A stretch of DNA of 64,000 nt from Halodesulfovibrio marinisediminis DSM 17456 (GCF_900129975.1 NZ_FSRG01000008.1:62001-126000), one strand, 5' to 3'; shown: positions 43,871-53,633, counted from the first letter of the stretch. Numbers and translations: made by a program. Notes: generated by a model from the letters alone, not told the origin.

Positions 43871-46800
43871 TTATCGCATTTCGCTAATCAAACTATTCAA
43901 GCGCTCTGCAAGACTGGCAAGTTCTGTAACTGCACTTGCCGACTGTGTCATTGCCTGAGAAGTTTCAAATGATATCTTATTAATCTCGTCAGTTGCGCGT
44001 GAGACCTCTTCTGCAGCAGCAGACTGCTCTTCTGCAGCGGTAGCAATTACACGAACTTGATCTGCAGAATCATTTGCATACAATAAAATGCTGGAAAGCA
44101 ACTCACCAGAACGCTGAGCCTGAGCCGAACTTCTTTCAACGGCTTCTACTGTACGCTGCGCTTCATCCATATTCTGCTGAGTAACCTTCTGGATAGACTT
44201 GATCGCTGTACCAACCCTATCTGTAGCGCTCATAGTATTTTCAGCAAGCTTACGCACCTCATCTGCAACCACTGCAAACCCGCGACCAGCATCTCCTGCA
44301 CGAGCTGCCTCAATCGCTGCATTCAAAGCGAGCAGATTAGTTTGATCCGCAATATCGTTAATCACGTCCATAACCTCACCGATAGAAGTCACCTGCGCTG
44401 TCAGTTCTTCCATGCTTATCGTTAACTGATGTGAGATTGCGTTTACTGCGCCGATAGTTTCAAGAACATCCTGTACGGCTGAAGCACCATTCTGTGCAGT
44501 TACACGAGTCTGTTCCGAGTTCTCCGCGGCATGAGAGGCATTCTGTGCAACTTCCAAGACTGTTGCATTCATCTGATCCATTGACGTTGCTGTTTGTGAA
44601 GCACGTTCACGTTGAATATCAGCGCCCTTGCTCGACTGCTCAATCTGTGCAGACAATTCTTCCGCCGCAGAAGACAGCTGGCTGCTGATATCAACAGCAC
44701 TTTCGGCAAGCTCACGCATTTTATTCTGTGCCTTTGTAATCTCTGTTTGGTCCACAATAATTTTAAGGGCACCGACAACTTCATTTTCAACACAAATAGG
44801 AATCGCAGAGAAACTTGCATGCGAGCCTTCACCATCAATAACAAGATCTGCCTCAGAAGACTCTTTTACTCTACTTTCAATAGTACGATTACAAACACAA
44901 CGCTCTGTTCTGCAGTCAGTAGAGTGTAAAACATCAAAACACTTATTCCCTGCTGCATCCTGAGGCACGACACCTGCTCCAACATGCTCACCGAACTGAT
45001 TCATGAACAAGATATTGGAATTCGTATCAACTGACATAAGAACCATAGGCATTGCATCGAGAAATTCCACAAACACATCACACAGAGCGTTCGTATTACG
45101 AATAATCTCATTGTAGCCACCATAAAACTGTCCGGCATCTCCTCGTTCGCGTAGATTACCACGGCTTACAGCCGCACTGACAGAATCAACTACCCCGGTA
45201 ACTTCATGCAACGTCTGCGGAATAGCCCTGACTGCGGAAGCTAGCTGCCCTATTTCATCATTTTGTTCAATATTCAGGGATACACCAAAGTTACCACATG
45301 CAATCTGTTTGGAAAATTCAACAACCCGTCCCAACGGCTTCGTAATACTAACAGCAATAAGATACGCAAAGATTGCAACCAGCCCCCCTATTACCAACGA
45401 AACAATCCAGACATTTTTTTTCAGCAAGGCAACAGGAGTTGTAACTTCATCCTGATCAATCTCAGCAATAAGTGCCCATGTGGAGGAACCAAACTCCAAA
45501 GGAGAAAAAGCAGATAGTACTATTGAGCCGCTATAGCCTATAATCTCTTTTGTGCCGCTCTGTCCGGACAGTGCAAGTCTCGTCGCCTCTGTATCAACAC
45601 CATTCTTTTCTACCGTGCCGGCAAAAGACGCAGCCACATTTCGGTTGTCAGGATCTAGATAAGTTCTGGAACGCATTCGATTGTCACTACCTACAATATA
45701 GCACTGACCTGTTTTCCCCATGCCTGCACGCTGCTTCATAATCTTATTTATTGAATCAAGAGGCATCTGGAGACCTACGACAAACTGAACTTCACCGTCC
45801 TGAACAACCGGTTGAGCCAAAAACGCATATGGCAAACCATTACTTGGCCCATACGGCGCAAAGTCGCTAATAACCGGCTGCCCTGTTTCCATTACTTTCC
45901 TGAAAACTTCTCCCAATTTAGTATTAGAGAATTCTCCAGTCTCAATGTTGGTATGATAGTCGGACTCACGTTGAACACTGTAGAAAATATATCCGTCCTT
46001 TTGAATCAAATATAAATCAGCAAACCCGCTCTCAGCAGCAAAATCTTTAAACAGGCTGGAACCACCGTCACTCTCGTTCGCCAACACCTCTTCGAGGTTG
46101 ATCTTTACAACGACTGCCCATTTTACACCTGCAATATTCAACGGTTCTAAAAGAACCATACATAATGTTCCAAAGCTGTCGACAAACAATCCTTCTACGG
46201 GCTTACCAGTTTCCTGTGCAATCTGCAGATAGTCAGTGGACACAAGAGTACCGATGCCGAAATCACCGCCACCAAGAGTAACAAGGGTACTACGTAAAGA
46301 AGGCTTTCTGCCTTCAAGTGAAACAAAATACACCTCTCCTGAAGTACCAAGCCCTGTCCTTTCCTGCGCAATCAAATTCATTGCTGTTTCCGGAATAGCT
46401 ACAGCAATGTATCCGCTTAATCCTCTTTGTGCATCAATGAGCCGAGTAATGATAAACGCAACAGGTCGCTCGCCTGCAGGAGTGTACACTTCAAAGTCAG
46501 CAAACTTAATGCGGTGAGATTTCGAGCTGATCTCTTTAAAAGCTTTCGCCAACTCTGTCCTCTTCAATCGCCCAGTCGTAAGACTTTCCCCAAGATCAGA
46601 ATGTTTCTTGGAAGAGTAAACAATCTGCCCTTCAGGGCTGATAAGTAAAACATCCGCCCAGCCATTTTTTCTGCAAAGGTTCCGCATCCGCCAACCTGAA
46701 GAGGAATTAAGACTCCGCCACGCTTCCGAATCCTTAGCTCCGGCTCTGGAAAGCTGCGTAAACTCGTAGGTAATTCTATTAAGATCAGAGTCACGACCAA

Positions 46801-47137
46801 GCATGGTCAGTATTGAAGTCTGCTCGATAAAATATGCTTCAATTTCCTTCTTTCTTTGGCGTTCAATAATCTGCATCTTTTCGAAGGCAGATTCTTTTAA
46901 ATGCCCAACAGTCCCCACAAGACCACGTAAAGAACTCTTCCACTCTTCTTGAATATCTAAAATCTCGAGTTTTTTTGACTCTGTTACTGTCTCCAACTGG
47001 GAATACGCTTGGTGCATTAATGCACTAGACGCACTATTCATCGATATTATTCCTACAACAAATAACGGCAACAGACCAACGGCAAGAAAATAGCCAATCA
47101 ACTTTGGCTTCATTGAAATATTAGACAATAATTTCAT
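43871..47137 (-). CDS. Large methyl-accepting chemotaxis protein with double Cache and PAS domains
   Basis: The 1088-residue receptor has an N-terminal membrane span (LIGYFLAVGLLPLFVVGIIS), a very long periplasmic part with two Cache-type units (WADVLLISPEGQIVYSS, later FADLYLIQKDGYIFYS), a second span (IVSLVIGGLVAIFAYLIAVS), HAMP, a cytoplasmic PAS domain with a Cys motif (CFDVLHSTDCRTERCVC) and the C-terminal signalling hairpin [19 protein letters not shown]. Cytoplasmic PAS with four Cys may sense redox or metal state. ATG at 47137 with GGGGAGTG upstream is preferred over the in-frame start at 47188. The ligand is unknown. A possible sigma-28-like promoter lies upstream. Confidence 0.93.
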   Translation of the reverse strand: MKLLSNISMKPKLIGYFLAVGLLPLFVVGIISMNSASSALMHQAYSQLETVTESKKLEILDIQEEWKSSLRGLVGTVGHLKESAFEKMQIIERQRKKEIEAYFIEQTSILTMLGRDSDLNRITYEFTQLSRAGAKDSEAWRSLNSSSGWRMRNLCRKNGWADVLLISPEGQIVYSSKKHSDLGESLTTGRLKRTELAKAFKEISSKSHRIKFADFEVYTPAGERPVAFIITRLIDAQRGLSGYIAVAIPETAMNLIAQERTGLGTSGEVYFVSLEGRKPSLRSTLVTLGGGDFGIGTLVSTDYLQIAQETGKPVEGLFVDSFGTLCMVLLEPLNIAGVKWAVVVKINLEEVLANESDGGSSLFKDFAAESGFADLYLIQKDGYIFYSVQRESDYHTNIETGEFSNTKLGEVFRKVMETGQPVISDFAPYGPSNGLPYAFLAQPVVQDGEVQFVVGLQMPLDSINKIMKQRAGMGKTGQCYIVGSDNRMRSRTYLDPDNRNVAASFAGTVEKNGVDTEATRLALSGQSGTKEIIGYSGSIVLSAFSPLEFGSSTWALIAEIDQDEVTTPVALLKKNVWIVSLVIGGLVAIFAYLIAVSITKPLGRVVEFSKQIACGNFGVSLNIEQNDEIGQLASAVRAIPQTLHEVTGVVDSVSAAVSRGNLRERGDAGQFYGGYNEIIRNTNALCDVFVEFLDAMPMVLMSVDTNSNILFMNQFGEHVGAGVVPQDAAGNKCFDVLHSTDCRTERCVCNRTIESRVKESSEADLVIDGEGSHASFSAIPICVENEVVGALKIIVDQTEITKAQNKMRELAESAVDISSQLSSAAEELSAQIEQSSKGADIQRERASQTATSMDQMNATVLEVAQNASHAAENSEQTRVTAQNGASAVQDVLETIGAVNAISHQLTISMEELTAQVTSIGEVMDVINDIADQTNLLALNAAIEAARAGDAGRGFAVVADEVRKLAENTMSATDRVGTAIKSIQKVTQQNMDEAQRTVEAVERSSAQAQRSGELLSSILLYANDSADQVRVIATAAEEQSAAAEEVSRATDEINKISFETSQAMTQSASAVTELASLAERLNSLISEMR

Positions 47138-47185
47138 GTCACTCCCCGAGATTTTATGAAAAAAATAAGCGCAACAATCAGTTAT

Positions 47186-47211
47186 CATATCGACGTGACA
47201 TTCATAACATT
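47186..47211 (-). promoter_or_regulatory. Possible sigma-28 promoter of the large chemoreceptor
   Basis: Minus strand TAATGTTA, 10 bases, GTCGATAT: 6 of 8 matches in each box of TAAAGTTT and GCCGATAA, but the spacer is 10 and not 11. It lies 49 bases before the start codon. Confidence 0.45.
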
Positions 47212-47448
47212 AGCTTTCAATTTATTTTAAATATTACTAAATAGATATTCCTTATCAAATAAAACTAGTACATTTTTACCACAGTAATCTTTGTAGTTAG
47301 CTTTCTTTTTCACTTTGAAGTCCTAACAGCATGCTAGTTTTTATCAGTCAAAAATTCTTAAGAATAATCTGTAATGTCTTCACATAAATGCAAAGTAAAG
47401 CCCATTAGCATCTAGCCCTGCGCATAGCCATCTGATACACACGTGCTC

Positions 47449-48762
47449 ATGTCATCGATAGAAAAAAACACTCACAACTACGGAAAACTCGTCGTGCTCG
47501 GACTGGACGGACTTCCGCTATCTCTTGCAAAACGTCTCGCAGCCACAGGGCGTTTTCCGTCCCTTGCACGCCTCACAGCAGATGCAACAGAGATCAAGGC
47601 TGAACTGCCGGAATTATCCCCAGTAAACTGGACAAGCTTCTACACAGCAGCAGGTCCCGGAGAACATGGCGTATACGGGTTCACCCGAATTCACAGCCGT
47701 GGCTACACCATGGGGCTTTGCAATTTTGAACAACCGCAGCATCCTACTATCTTTGACAGACTTGCAGAAAAAGGACTCCGTTCCCGCAGCATAAACCTGC
47801 CGAACACATACCCTGCACGCCCAATAAACGGGATGCTCATATCCGGCTTTGTCGCAGAAGAGTTATCGCAGGCAGTCTACCCAAAGTTTTTACTGAACCT
47901 ACTCGGCGCAAACTACCTGCTCGAAGCAGACACGACCACAGGTGCTACAAATCCAACCTTTCTGCTCAACCAGCTGCGAAAAACACTGGCAGCAAGAAAA
48001 CATGCTTTTTCCCTGCTCTGGAAAGACGGTGCGTGGGATCTATTCATTTTCGTCCTCACGGAAACAGATCGCCTTTTTCACTTTCTCTTCGATGCAGTGG
48101 AAGAAGCAGACCACCCATGGCACAACGAGTGCTTGAGTCTGTTAGAAGAATGGGATGCTATGATTGGCGACGTGCTTGAATCCTACGATGCTCTGCCGGA
48201 GCCAAAACGGCTTATCTCATTGGCAGACCACGGATTCACACGACTTATCACCGAAGTTGATGTGAACGCCCTGTTACGCCAAATGGAACTATTCAAAACA
48301 CACCTGCCGCCGGAAGCTTGCAGCGAGCTTGACCCGCAACAAATATCTACGAACTGCAAAGCGTTTGCACTTGACCCAGGACGTATTTACATCCACGCTA
48401 CCAGTCGCTTTGCACGCGGACCAGTTGCAGACGCGGATGTTCCTGCGTTAGAACAGCACATAGCAGAACGCCTCATGTCCGTAACCTACAACGGACGTCC
48501 CGTGTTTAAAGAAATTCACAAAGGGCGGGAGCTTTATTCCGGAAAAATGGCGCGATTTGCGCCCAATCTCGTCTGCGAGGCCACCGCCGGATTTGATCTA
48601 AAGGCTAAATTCAACCGGCGCGAACCATTTGGATTTTTTGGACGCACCGGAACGCATACAGTGCAAGACACGTTCTTTTATGATAGCCAAAACGCACAGT
48701 ATCAACGGGTGCGCGATGTTGGCGCTGAAATTTTACGACATTTTCATGTTACCGACAGGTAG
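47449..48762 (+). CDS. Alkaline-phosphatase-superfamily phosphodiesterase
   Basis: The 437-residue protein resembles the type I phosphodiesterase/nucleotide pyrophosphatase family: LVVLGLDGLPLSLAKR supplies the first metal-binding Asp, NWTSFYTAAGPGEHGVYGF contains the catalytic Thr/Ser position, and later DRLFHFLFDAVEEADHPW and SLADHGF provide metal ligands of the Asp-His type. The C-terminal part (FGFFGRTGTHTV) fits the fold end. No signal peptide is seen, so it is probably cytoplasmic. The start is ATG at 47449; GTG at 47443 is the in-frame alternative; neither has a clear ribosome binding site. The substrate is unknown. Confidence 0.82.
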   Translation: MSSIEKNTHNYGKLVVLGLDGLPLSLAKRLAATGRFPSLARLTADATEIKAELPELSPVNWTSFYTAAGPGEHGVYGFTRIHSRGYTMGLCNFEQPQHPTIFDRLAEKGLRSRSINLPNTYPARPINGMLISGFVAEELSQAVYPKFLLNLLGANYLLEADTTTGATNPTFLLNQLRKTLAARKHAFSLLWKDGAWDLFIFVLTETDRLFHFLFDAVEEADHPWHNECLSLLEEWDAMIGDVLESYDALPEPKRLISLADHGFTRLITEVDVNALLRQMELFKTHLPPEACSELDPQQISTNCKAFALDPGRIYIHATSRFARGPVADADVPALEQHIAERLMSVTYNGRPVFKEIHKGRELYSGKMARFAPNLVCEATAGFDLKAKFNRREPFGFFGRTGTHTVQDTFFYDSQNAQYQRVRDVGAEILRHFHVTDR

Positions 48763-48794
48763 CGGAGAGCCTTCGGCGATACTTCTTTGTTGCC

Positions 48795-48845
48795 TCCGGT
48801 GGCCAGAGAACCTTTTTAAAAAAAGGCTTCTCTGGACTCTCCAAA
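48795..48845. repeat. Intergenic hairpin repeat, first copy
   Basis: GCCTCCGGTGGCCAGAGAA starts a unit whose stem pairs CCAGAGAA-CCTTTTT with AAAAAGG-TTCTCTGG. The same GCCTCCGG-GG start recurs at 52350. Confidence 0.7.
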
Positions 48846-48975
48846 AACTTTTACTCGCGAGAACAGCATGTTATATACACAGCCTCGCGACTTATGCACC
48901 ACTACCTTTTGGTTAACCACAATATCTTGTTACTAACCCACCAGACCCTCTAGTCTACAAATAAGATTTTTAGGA

Positions 48976-49035
48976 AGGGGGTCTGGGGGAGAACCCTTTT
49001 GCAAAAGGGTTTCCCCCAGCCGTCGGAGACAAAAA
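48976..49035. repeat. Intergenic hairpin repeat, second copy
   Basis: A GGGGGTCTGGGGGAGAACCC unit with stem CTGGGGGA-AACCCTTTT / AAAAGGGTT-TCCCCCAG, followed by CCGTCGGAGAC. It is nearly the same as 53577-53633. It lies just ahead of the helicase gene. Confidence 0.8.
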
Positions 49036-49076
49036 AACATTTTGCTCTACACGCCGGAGGCAACCCAAATATCACC

Positions 49077-51227
49077 ATGATTGATTATAAGAATGAATTG
49101 AACCCTGCCCAGTACGAAGCGGCAACCACACTTGAAGGCCCTATGCTTGTTATTGCGGGTGCCGGTTCCGGCAAAACCCGCACACTGGTATACCGCCTTG
49201 CGAACATGATCGAGCAAGGCGTATCGCCTCACGAAATTTTGCTGCTCACCTTTACCCGCAAAGCCTCGCAAGAAATGCTCCAGCGTGCCACAGAGCTGCT
49301 TGGACACTCTGTGGGCAACATTACTGGCGGCACCTTCCACGCATTTGCGTACTCTGTTCTACGCCAGAATCCTCCGGAAGAATACGAAGGTAGTCTTTCC
49401 ATTATGGACTCTGCGGACGCTAATGGTGCGCTGAAGTACTGCAAAGATACGCTTGCTATCGGCAAGGGTGACAAGTCATTCCCTAAGATTCAGACAGTCA
49501 TGGGCATGTTATCCAAGAGCCGTAACAAGGAGATGGATCTGCACGACATCCTTCGCCGTGAAGCATTCCACCTTGCTGCATACCGCGATGACATTGCTAC
49601 CATCGGTACTGAATACGAACAGTACAAAGCTCAACACGGCTTGCTGGACTATGATGACTTGCTCTTTAAGCTTGAGCATCTTCTGACCACGAATAAAGAA
49701 GTGCGCGAATACTACCAGCAGCGCTTCAAATACATCATGGTAGACGAATATCAGGATACCAACCTCGTTCAGGCTCGCATCGTGCGTCTGCTCGCAGGCG
49801 GTCACGGCAACGTTATGGCTGTAGGTGATGATGCCCAGTCAATCTATGCGTTCCGTGGTGCAAACGTGCAGAACATTCTGGATTTCCCGAAACTGTTCCC
49901 GGGCTGCAAAATGGTTAAGCTGGAAGAAAACTATCGTTCCATCCAGCCTATTCTCGACTTAACCAACTCCATTCTTGCAGAAGCACCGCAGGCATTCCAA
50001 AAGAACCTGTTCTCCAACAAGAAAGATGGACGTAAGCCGGAAGTGCTTATCCCTCTTTCTGACCTGACACAGGCTAAAATGGTCGTGGATAAAATCGGCA
50101 AGCTGCGTAAGAAGTACAAAAACAAAGAAATTGCTGTTCTGTTCCGCGCTGGGTACCAGTCCTACCATGTGGAAATGCAGCTCAATAAGCTTGGTTTAAA
50201 ATTCCGCAAATTCGGTGGACTGAAGTACTCCGACGCAGCACACGTTAAAGACGTTATGAGCTACGTTCGCCTGCTCATTAACCCGCTTGATTTGCCAGCG
50301 TTCCATCGCCTCACTGCCAATATTAAAGGCGTAGGCCCAAAAACCTCTATTCGAATTTACGAAGCAACACAGGCAGAAGACCCGACCAAGTTGCAGAAAG
50401 CGCTTGTAAGGTACCCTGACTTACGTGAAGACCTCGACCTAATCGACTCATTACGTCGTCAGCGCCTTGAGCCTGTAGAACTGCTTGAAGAAGTGTTGGT
50501 ACATTACAAACCAAGACTCAAAACTATCTACCCTGACGACTACCCGCGTCGTGAGCATGGTCTTGAGCAGCTTGTGCAAATTGCGTCTGGATATTCTGAT
50601 ATCGATCTGTTCTTGTCCGATCTTTCTTTGGAAGACCCGACACAGAAACAGGAAGACGAGGAACAGGACCTCATTACCCTGTCCACAATCCATTCCGCAA
50701 AAGGTCTAGAGTGGGATGCCGTAATCCTTATCGACTTGGTGGAAGACCGCTTCCCGTCTCGTCATGCTGTGCAAAAAGCAGAAGAATTTGAAGAAGAACG
50801 ACGCCTCATGTACGTTGCGTGTACCCGCGCCCGTAAGTATCTCGGCTTATTTGTTCCATCTTCTCTCTACGCACGCGGTACAGGTGGTAATGAACCGGCT
50901 ATTCCAAGCCCGTTTGTACGCGATATCCCAGGCTCTCTTTATGAGGAGTGGCGTGAGAACTACTCAGGCACCGTAACGCAGACAGCGCGCCCTACAAGCA
51001 CACCACCTCACCGTGCACCACAAAAGAGTAGCAGCAGTACACCAAAGCCATCCGCAAGCTCAGCACCATCCAGTGCCATCAGTGGTGGTAAATTAGGTTA
51101 CTGCACACACAAGATTTTTGGTCGCGGTAAAATTGTCCAGCATCTACCGCCGGACAAATACCGTGTAAACTTCCCAGGCTTCGGACTTAAAGTCATTATG
51201 GAAGCATACTTGGTTATGGAAGACTAA
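49077..51227 (+). CDS. UvrD/PcrA-type ATP-dependent DNA helicase
   Basis: The 716-residue superfamily 1 helicase has the Q/Walker A region LNPAQYEAATTLEGPMLVIA then GAGSGKT, motif Ib/II VDEYQDTN (residues about 220-230), motif III VGDDAQSIYAFRGA and motifs V/VI HSAKGLEWDAV and YVACTRARKYL. The final about 45 residues (KLGYCTHKIFGRGKIVQHLP) form the small tudor-like tail known in PcrA/UvrD, used to contact RNA polymerase. It unwinds DNA 3' to 5' in repair. The ATG at 49077 starts the conserved MIDYKNELNPAQ; the open frame to 48999 runs into the hairpin repeat and is not credible. The ribosome binding site is weak. Confidence 0.9.
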   Translation: MIDYKNELNPAQYEAATTLEGPMLVIAGAGSGKTRTLVYRLANMIEQGVSPHEILLLTFTRKASQEMLQRATELLGHSVGNITGGTFHAFAYSVLRQNPPEEYEGSLSIMDSADANGALKYCKDTLAIGKGDKSFPKIQTVMGMLSKSRNKEMDLHDILRREAFHLAAYRDDIATIGTEYEQYKAQHGLLDYDDLLFKLEHLLTTNKEVREYYQQRFKYIMVDEYQDTNLVQARIVRLLAGGHGNVMAVGDDAQSIYAFRGANVQNILDFPKLFPGCKMVKLEENYRSIQPILDLTNSILAEAPQAFQKNLFSNKKDGRKPEVLIPLSDLTQAKMVVDKIGKLRKKYKNKEIAVLFRAGYQSYHVEMQLNKLGLKFRKFGGLKYSDAAHVKDVMSYVRLLINPLDLPAFHRLTANIKGVGPKTSIRIYEATQAEDPTKLQKALVRYPDLREDLDLIDSLRRQRLEPVELLEEVLVHYKPRLKTIYPDDYPRREHGLEQLVQIASGYSDIDLFLSDLSLEDPTQKQEDEEQDLITLSTIHSAKGLEWDAVILIDLVEDRFPSRHAVQKAEEFEEERRLMYVACTRARKYLGLFVPSSLYARGTGGNEPAIPSPFVRDIPGSLYEEWRENYSGTVTQTARPTSTPPHRAPQKSSSSTPKPSASSAPSSAISGGKLGYCTHKIFGRGKIVQHLPPDKYRVNFPGFGLKVIMEAYLVMED

Positions 51228-51312
51228 TCCAATATCCATGACGAATGCCGACAAACACGTTATTCTTACAGTTGCAGAAATTTGTCGGGCGCCAACACTC
51301 AGGAGCTTTTCC

Positions 51313-52317
51313 ATGACGCATAAGTTATCTTCCGAAGTTGATTTTTTAGATTGTATTGATCGCCATTTTCCAAACAGTCATCCTCACCTTATTGTAGGAC
51401 GCGGTGACGACTGTGCTGTGCTTTCATGCCCTGAGCGCATATGCTTGTCTTCAGACTTGTTTCTGGAAGATATCCATTTTCGCGAACAATACTTTTCCCC
51501 AGCAGACATTGGCCATAAAGCTCTAGCCGTCAGTTTGAGCGACATTGCCGCCTCTGGCGCAGTTCCGCTTGGATTTACTCTCGACCTCATGGTTCCAGAA
51601 GGGCGAAATCAGGTCTATTGGGATGAGTTTTTCAATGGAATGGCAAGTCTTGCACAGCAATACAATGTTCCACTCGCGGGTGGTGATCTTTCAAAATCAC
51701 CAATTTTAGGAACATCCGTAACCATCTGGGGCGCACCAACACGCGCCGCAGGCGGCACACCTGTATTCCTTAACCGCACCGGCTGCTCCGAAGGGGACAT
51801 CATTTTCCTTATAGGAACAATCGGGCTTGCACGCACAGGACTTAACGCTCTCGAAACCATTGGGCGCAACGCAATGGAAGAATATCCCGCAGCAACCAAC
51901 GCACATCTACGCCCAATGCCTCAAATTGAAGCCGGACAAATTCTATCTGGTTACAGCAGCATAACGCTTATGGATTTATCCGACGGGCTTGCACGCGATA
52001 TTCCACGCCTTCTCGGCGAAAAGACCGCATCATCAGCTGACAAACCGTCCACAAAAGGTGCCAGCATCAATATTACAACTGACATGCTGCATGCAGAACA
52101 ACTGTCCTATGCACAGAAGCATAATCTTGATCCCGTCTTCGAAGCTTTCAAAGGCGGCGAAGATTATGCGCTTCTGGGAACGTGCCCAGCTTCCATCTTT
52201 GCGGAACTCGTTGTAAAACTTCCTCAAATGCAAAAGCTCGGCATCGTAACCAGCAATGGGCAGATTGTAGTTAATGGACAAGCCACCACAGAACATGGGT
52301 TTGACCATTTCGCGTAA
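51313..52317 (+). CDS. thiL: Thiamine-monophosphate kinase
   Basis: The 334-residue enzyme makes thiamine diphosphate from thiamine monophosphate and ATP. It has GRGDDCAVL near residue 32, LSSDLFLEDIHF, then SLSDIAASGAVPLGFTLDL, the GGDLSKSP glycine-rich motif and LMDLSDGLARDIPRL near residue 220, as in the ThiL/PurM fold. ATG at 51313 has AGGAGC seven bases upstream; the 51238 frame start is upstream coding-like noise. It follows the helicase by 85 bases and may be co-transcribed. Confidence 0.92.
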   Translation: MTHKLSSEVDFLDCIDRHFPNSHPHLIVGRGDDCAVLSCPERICLSSDLFLEDIHFREQYFSPADIGHKALAVSLSDIAASGAVPLGFTLDLMVPEGRNQVYWDEFFNGMASLAQQYNVPLAGGDLSKSPILGTSVTIWGAPTRAAGGTPVFLNRTGCSEGDIIFLIGTIGLARTGLNALETIGRNAMEEYPAATNAHLRPMPQIEAGQILSGYSSITLMDLSDGLARDIPRLLGEKTASSADKPSTKGASINITTDMLHAEQLSYAQKHNLDPVFEAFKGGEDYALLGTCPASIFAELVVKLPQMQKLGIVTSNGQIVVNGQATTEHGFDHFA

Positions 52318-52349
52318 TTAACGAGCAAAGGGATATCTTTGAGTTTATT

Positions 52350-52406
52350 GCCTCCGGCGGGGAAGGGCTTTGCCCCTCCACCCCACAAGGGGGAGCCCCC
52401 CCTTGA
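52350..52406. repeat. Intergenic repeat, third copy (diverged)
   Basis: GCCTCCGGCGGGGAAGGGC opens a GC-rich unit with CCTCCACCCCACAAGGGGG. It shares the GCCTCCGG-GG head with the first copy but not its stem. Confidence 0.6.
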
Positions 52407-52508
52407 CCGGCATAACGTGCAGGCGAGTTATCGCCCGTAAACAATGACCATTCGTTCGATCAACAAATCTCTTCTAGTGGCTCATTTTTTTGATAACAGG
52501 AAAATACC

Positions 52509-53492
52509 ATGACAGCGGAAGTTCAATTCATCGGCAGAGTTCGTACCCAATTTGATGATCTGGAAAAATGCCCGAAACAAGGCAACGAAGGCGGCAAAGA
52601 GGCATGGGTTGAAATAAACCCTGAATTTGCTGCTGGCTTAACCGAACTGTACGTCGGGCAAAGCATCGACCTGCTCACATGGTTTCATAAGGCGGACAGA
52701 ACCACTCTGGAGGTTCATCCTCGTGGAGACAGATCACGCCCTAAACGCGGTGTATTTGCTACCCGCTCCCCATCACGCCCGAATCCGATTGGGGTTCATA
52801 CCGTAACAATTCTTGAAATTGCCGAAAACAAACTACGTGTCGATCTACTTGAAGCGTTAGATAAAACTCCTCTGATCGACATCAAAAAGACACCAACGCC
52901 AGCTAACCTGATTACGCCAGTGAATATTCGCCGCGAAGATATCGACGAAATCACTCTGATATGTAGCAAGGCATGGACTCGACGACTTTTTTCAGGGTTC
53001 AACGGTAATGCCTCAATTCGCCTCGGTGATGCTTGCCTTATGACTGCAACAGGCTCCGCTAAAGGCTGCCTTGAGCCAAAAGACTTTGTTCTGGTCGATA
53101 TTGCCAGTGGCAAAATTTTGGCAGGAAGCAAACCATCCTCTGAAGGCGAAATGCATTTAGAAATTTACCGGAACCAGCCAAAGGCGCGTGCAATTCTTCA
53201 TACACATCCACCAAAAATTCTTGCATTGGGTGTGCTTGTTGAACCTGCACAAATGCTGAAGCTCCCGATTTTTGAAACTGACTTAATCGGTTCTCGTATG
53301 ACCACAGCTCCAGCGTTTGAACCGGGAACTGTGGAACTTGCGCAGGCAACTGGAAAAGCCGCCATGACACACGACGCGGTATACATGGAAAAACACGGAC
53401 TCGTATGTTGGGCAGACACACTTAGCCACGCACTTTCACTCAGCGAAGAGCTAGAACACTTAGCCTCTATCCATGTAGACGTAGTTCGATAA
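52509..53492 (+). CDS. TrmO (YaeB) domain fused to class II aldolase/adducin domain
   Basis: The 327-residue protein has two parts. Residues about 1-135 match the TrmO/VirR-type domain that methylates the t6A37 base in tRNA-Thr with SAM: FIGRVRTQFDDLEKCPKQ, RSRPKRGVFATRSPSRPNPIG and ALDKTPLIDIKK. Residues about 145-327 match class II aldolases of the fuculose-phosphate type: FNGNASIRLGDACLMTATGS, KPSSEGEMHLEIY with the catalytic Glu, HTHPP with two zinc ligands and MEKHGLVCW with a third. The first domain ends without a stop. It is an apparent fusion of a tRNA-modifying and a sugar/aldol enzyme. AGGA precedes the ATG. Real activities need testing. Confidence 0.85.
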   Translation: MTAEVQFIGRVRTQFDDLEKCPKQGNEGGKEAWVEINPEFAAGLTELYVGQSIDLLTWFHKADRTTLEVHPRGDRSRPKRGVFATRSPSRPNPIGVHTVTILEIAENKLRVDLLEALDKTPLIDIKKTPTPANLITPVNIRREDIDEITLICSKAWTRRLFSGFNGNASIRLGDACLMTATGSAKGCLEPKDFVLVDIASGKILAGSKPSSEGEMHLEIYRNQPKARAILHTHPPKILALGVLVEPAQMLKLPIFETDLIGSRMTTAPAFEPGTVELAQATGKAAMTHDAVYMEKHGLVCWADTLSHALSLSEELEHLASIHVDVVR

Positions 53493-53576
53493 TATTTTTT
53501 CTTTCACGAAGGCATCTAAATATAAAACGCAAACTTATACAAAAAAGAAGCTGCCCTCGCGAATAAAAGTCTTTGG

Positions 53577-53633
53577 AAAGGGGTCTGGGGAAGAACCTTT
53601 CTACAGAAAGGTTTTCCCCAGCCGTCGGAGACA
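53577..53633. repeat. Intergenic hairpin repeat, fourth copy
   Basis: GGAAAGGGGTCTGGGGAAGA with stem CTGGGGAA-AACCTTTC / GAAAGGTT-TTCCCCAG and the same CCGTCGGAGACAAAAA tail as the second copy. Next to it AAAAAGCGCCGCAG occurs twice (53633 and 53662). Confidence 0.8.

Noticed and set aside
48976-53633. The GC-rich repeats as a CRISPR array
   Set aside because: The copies are kilobases apart, are hairpins of different length and have no regular spacers; no cas genes.
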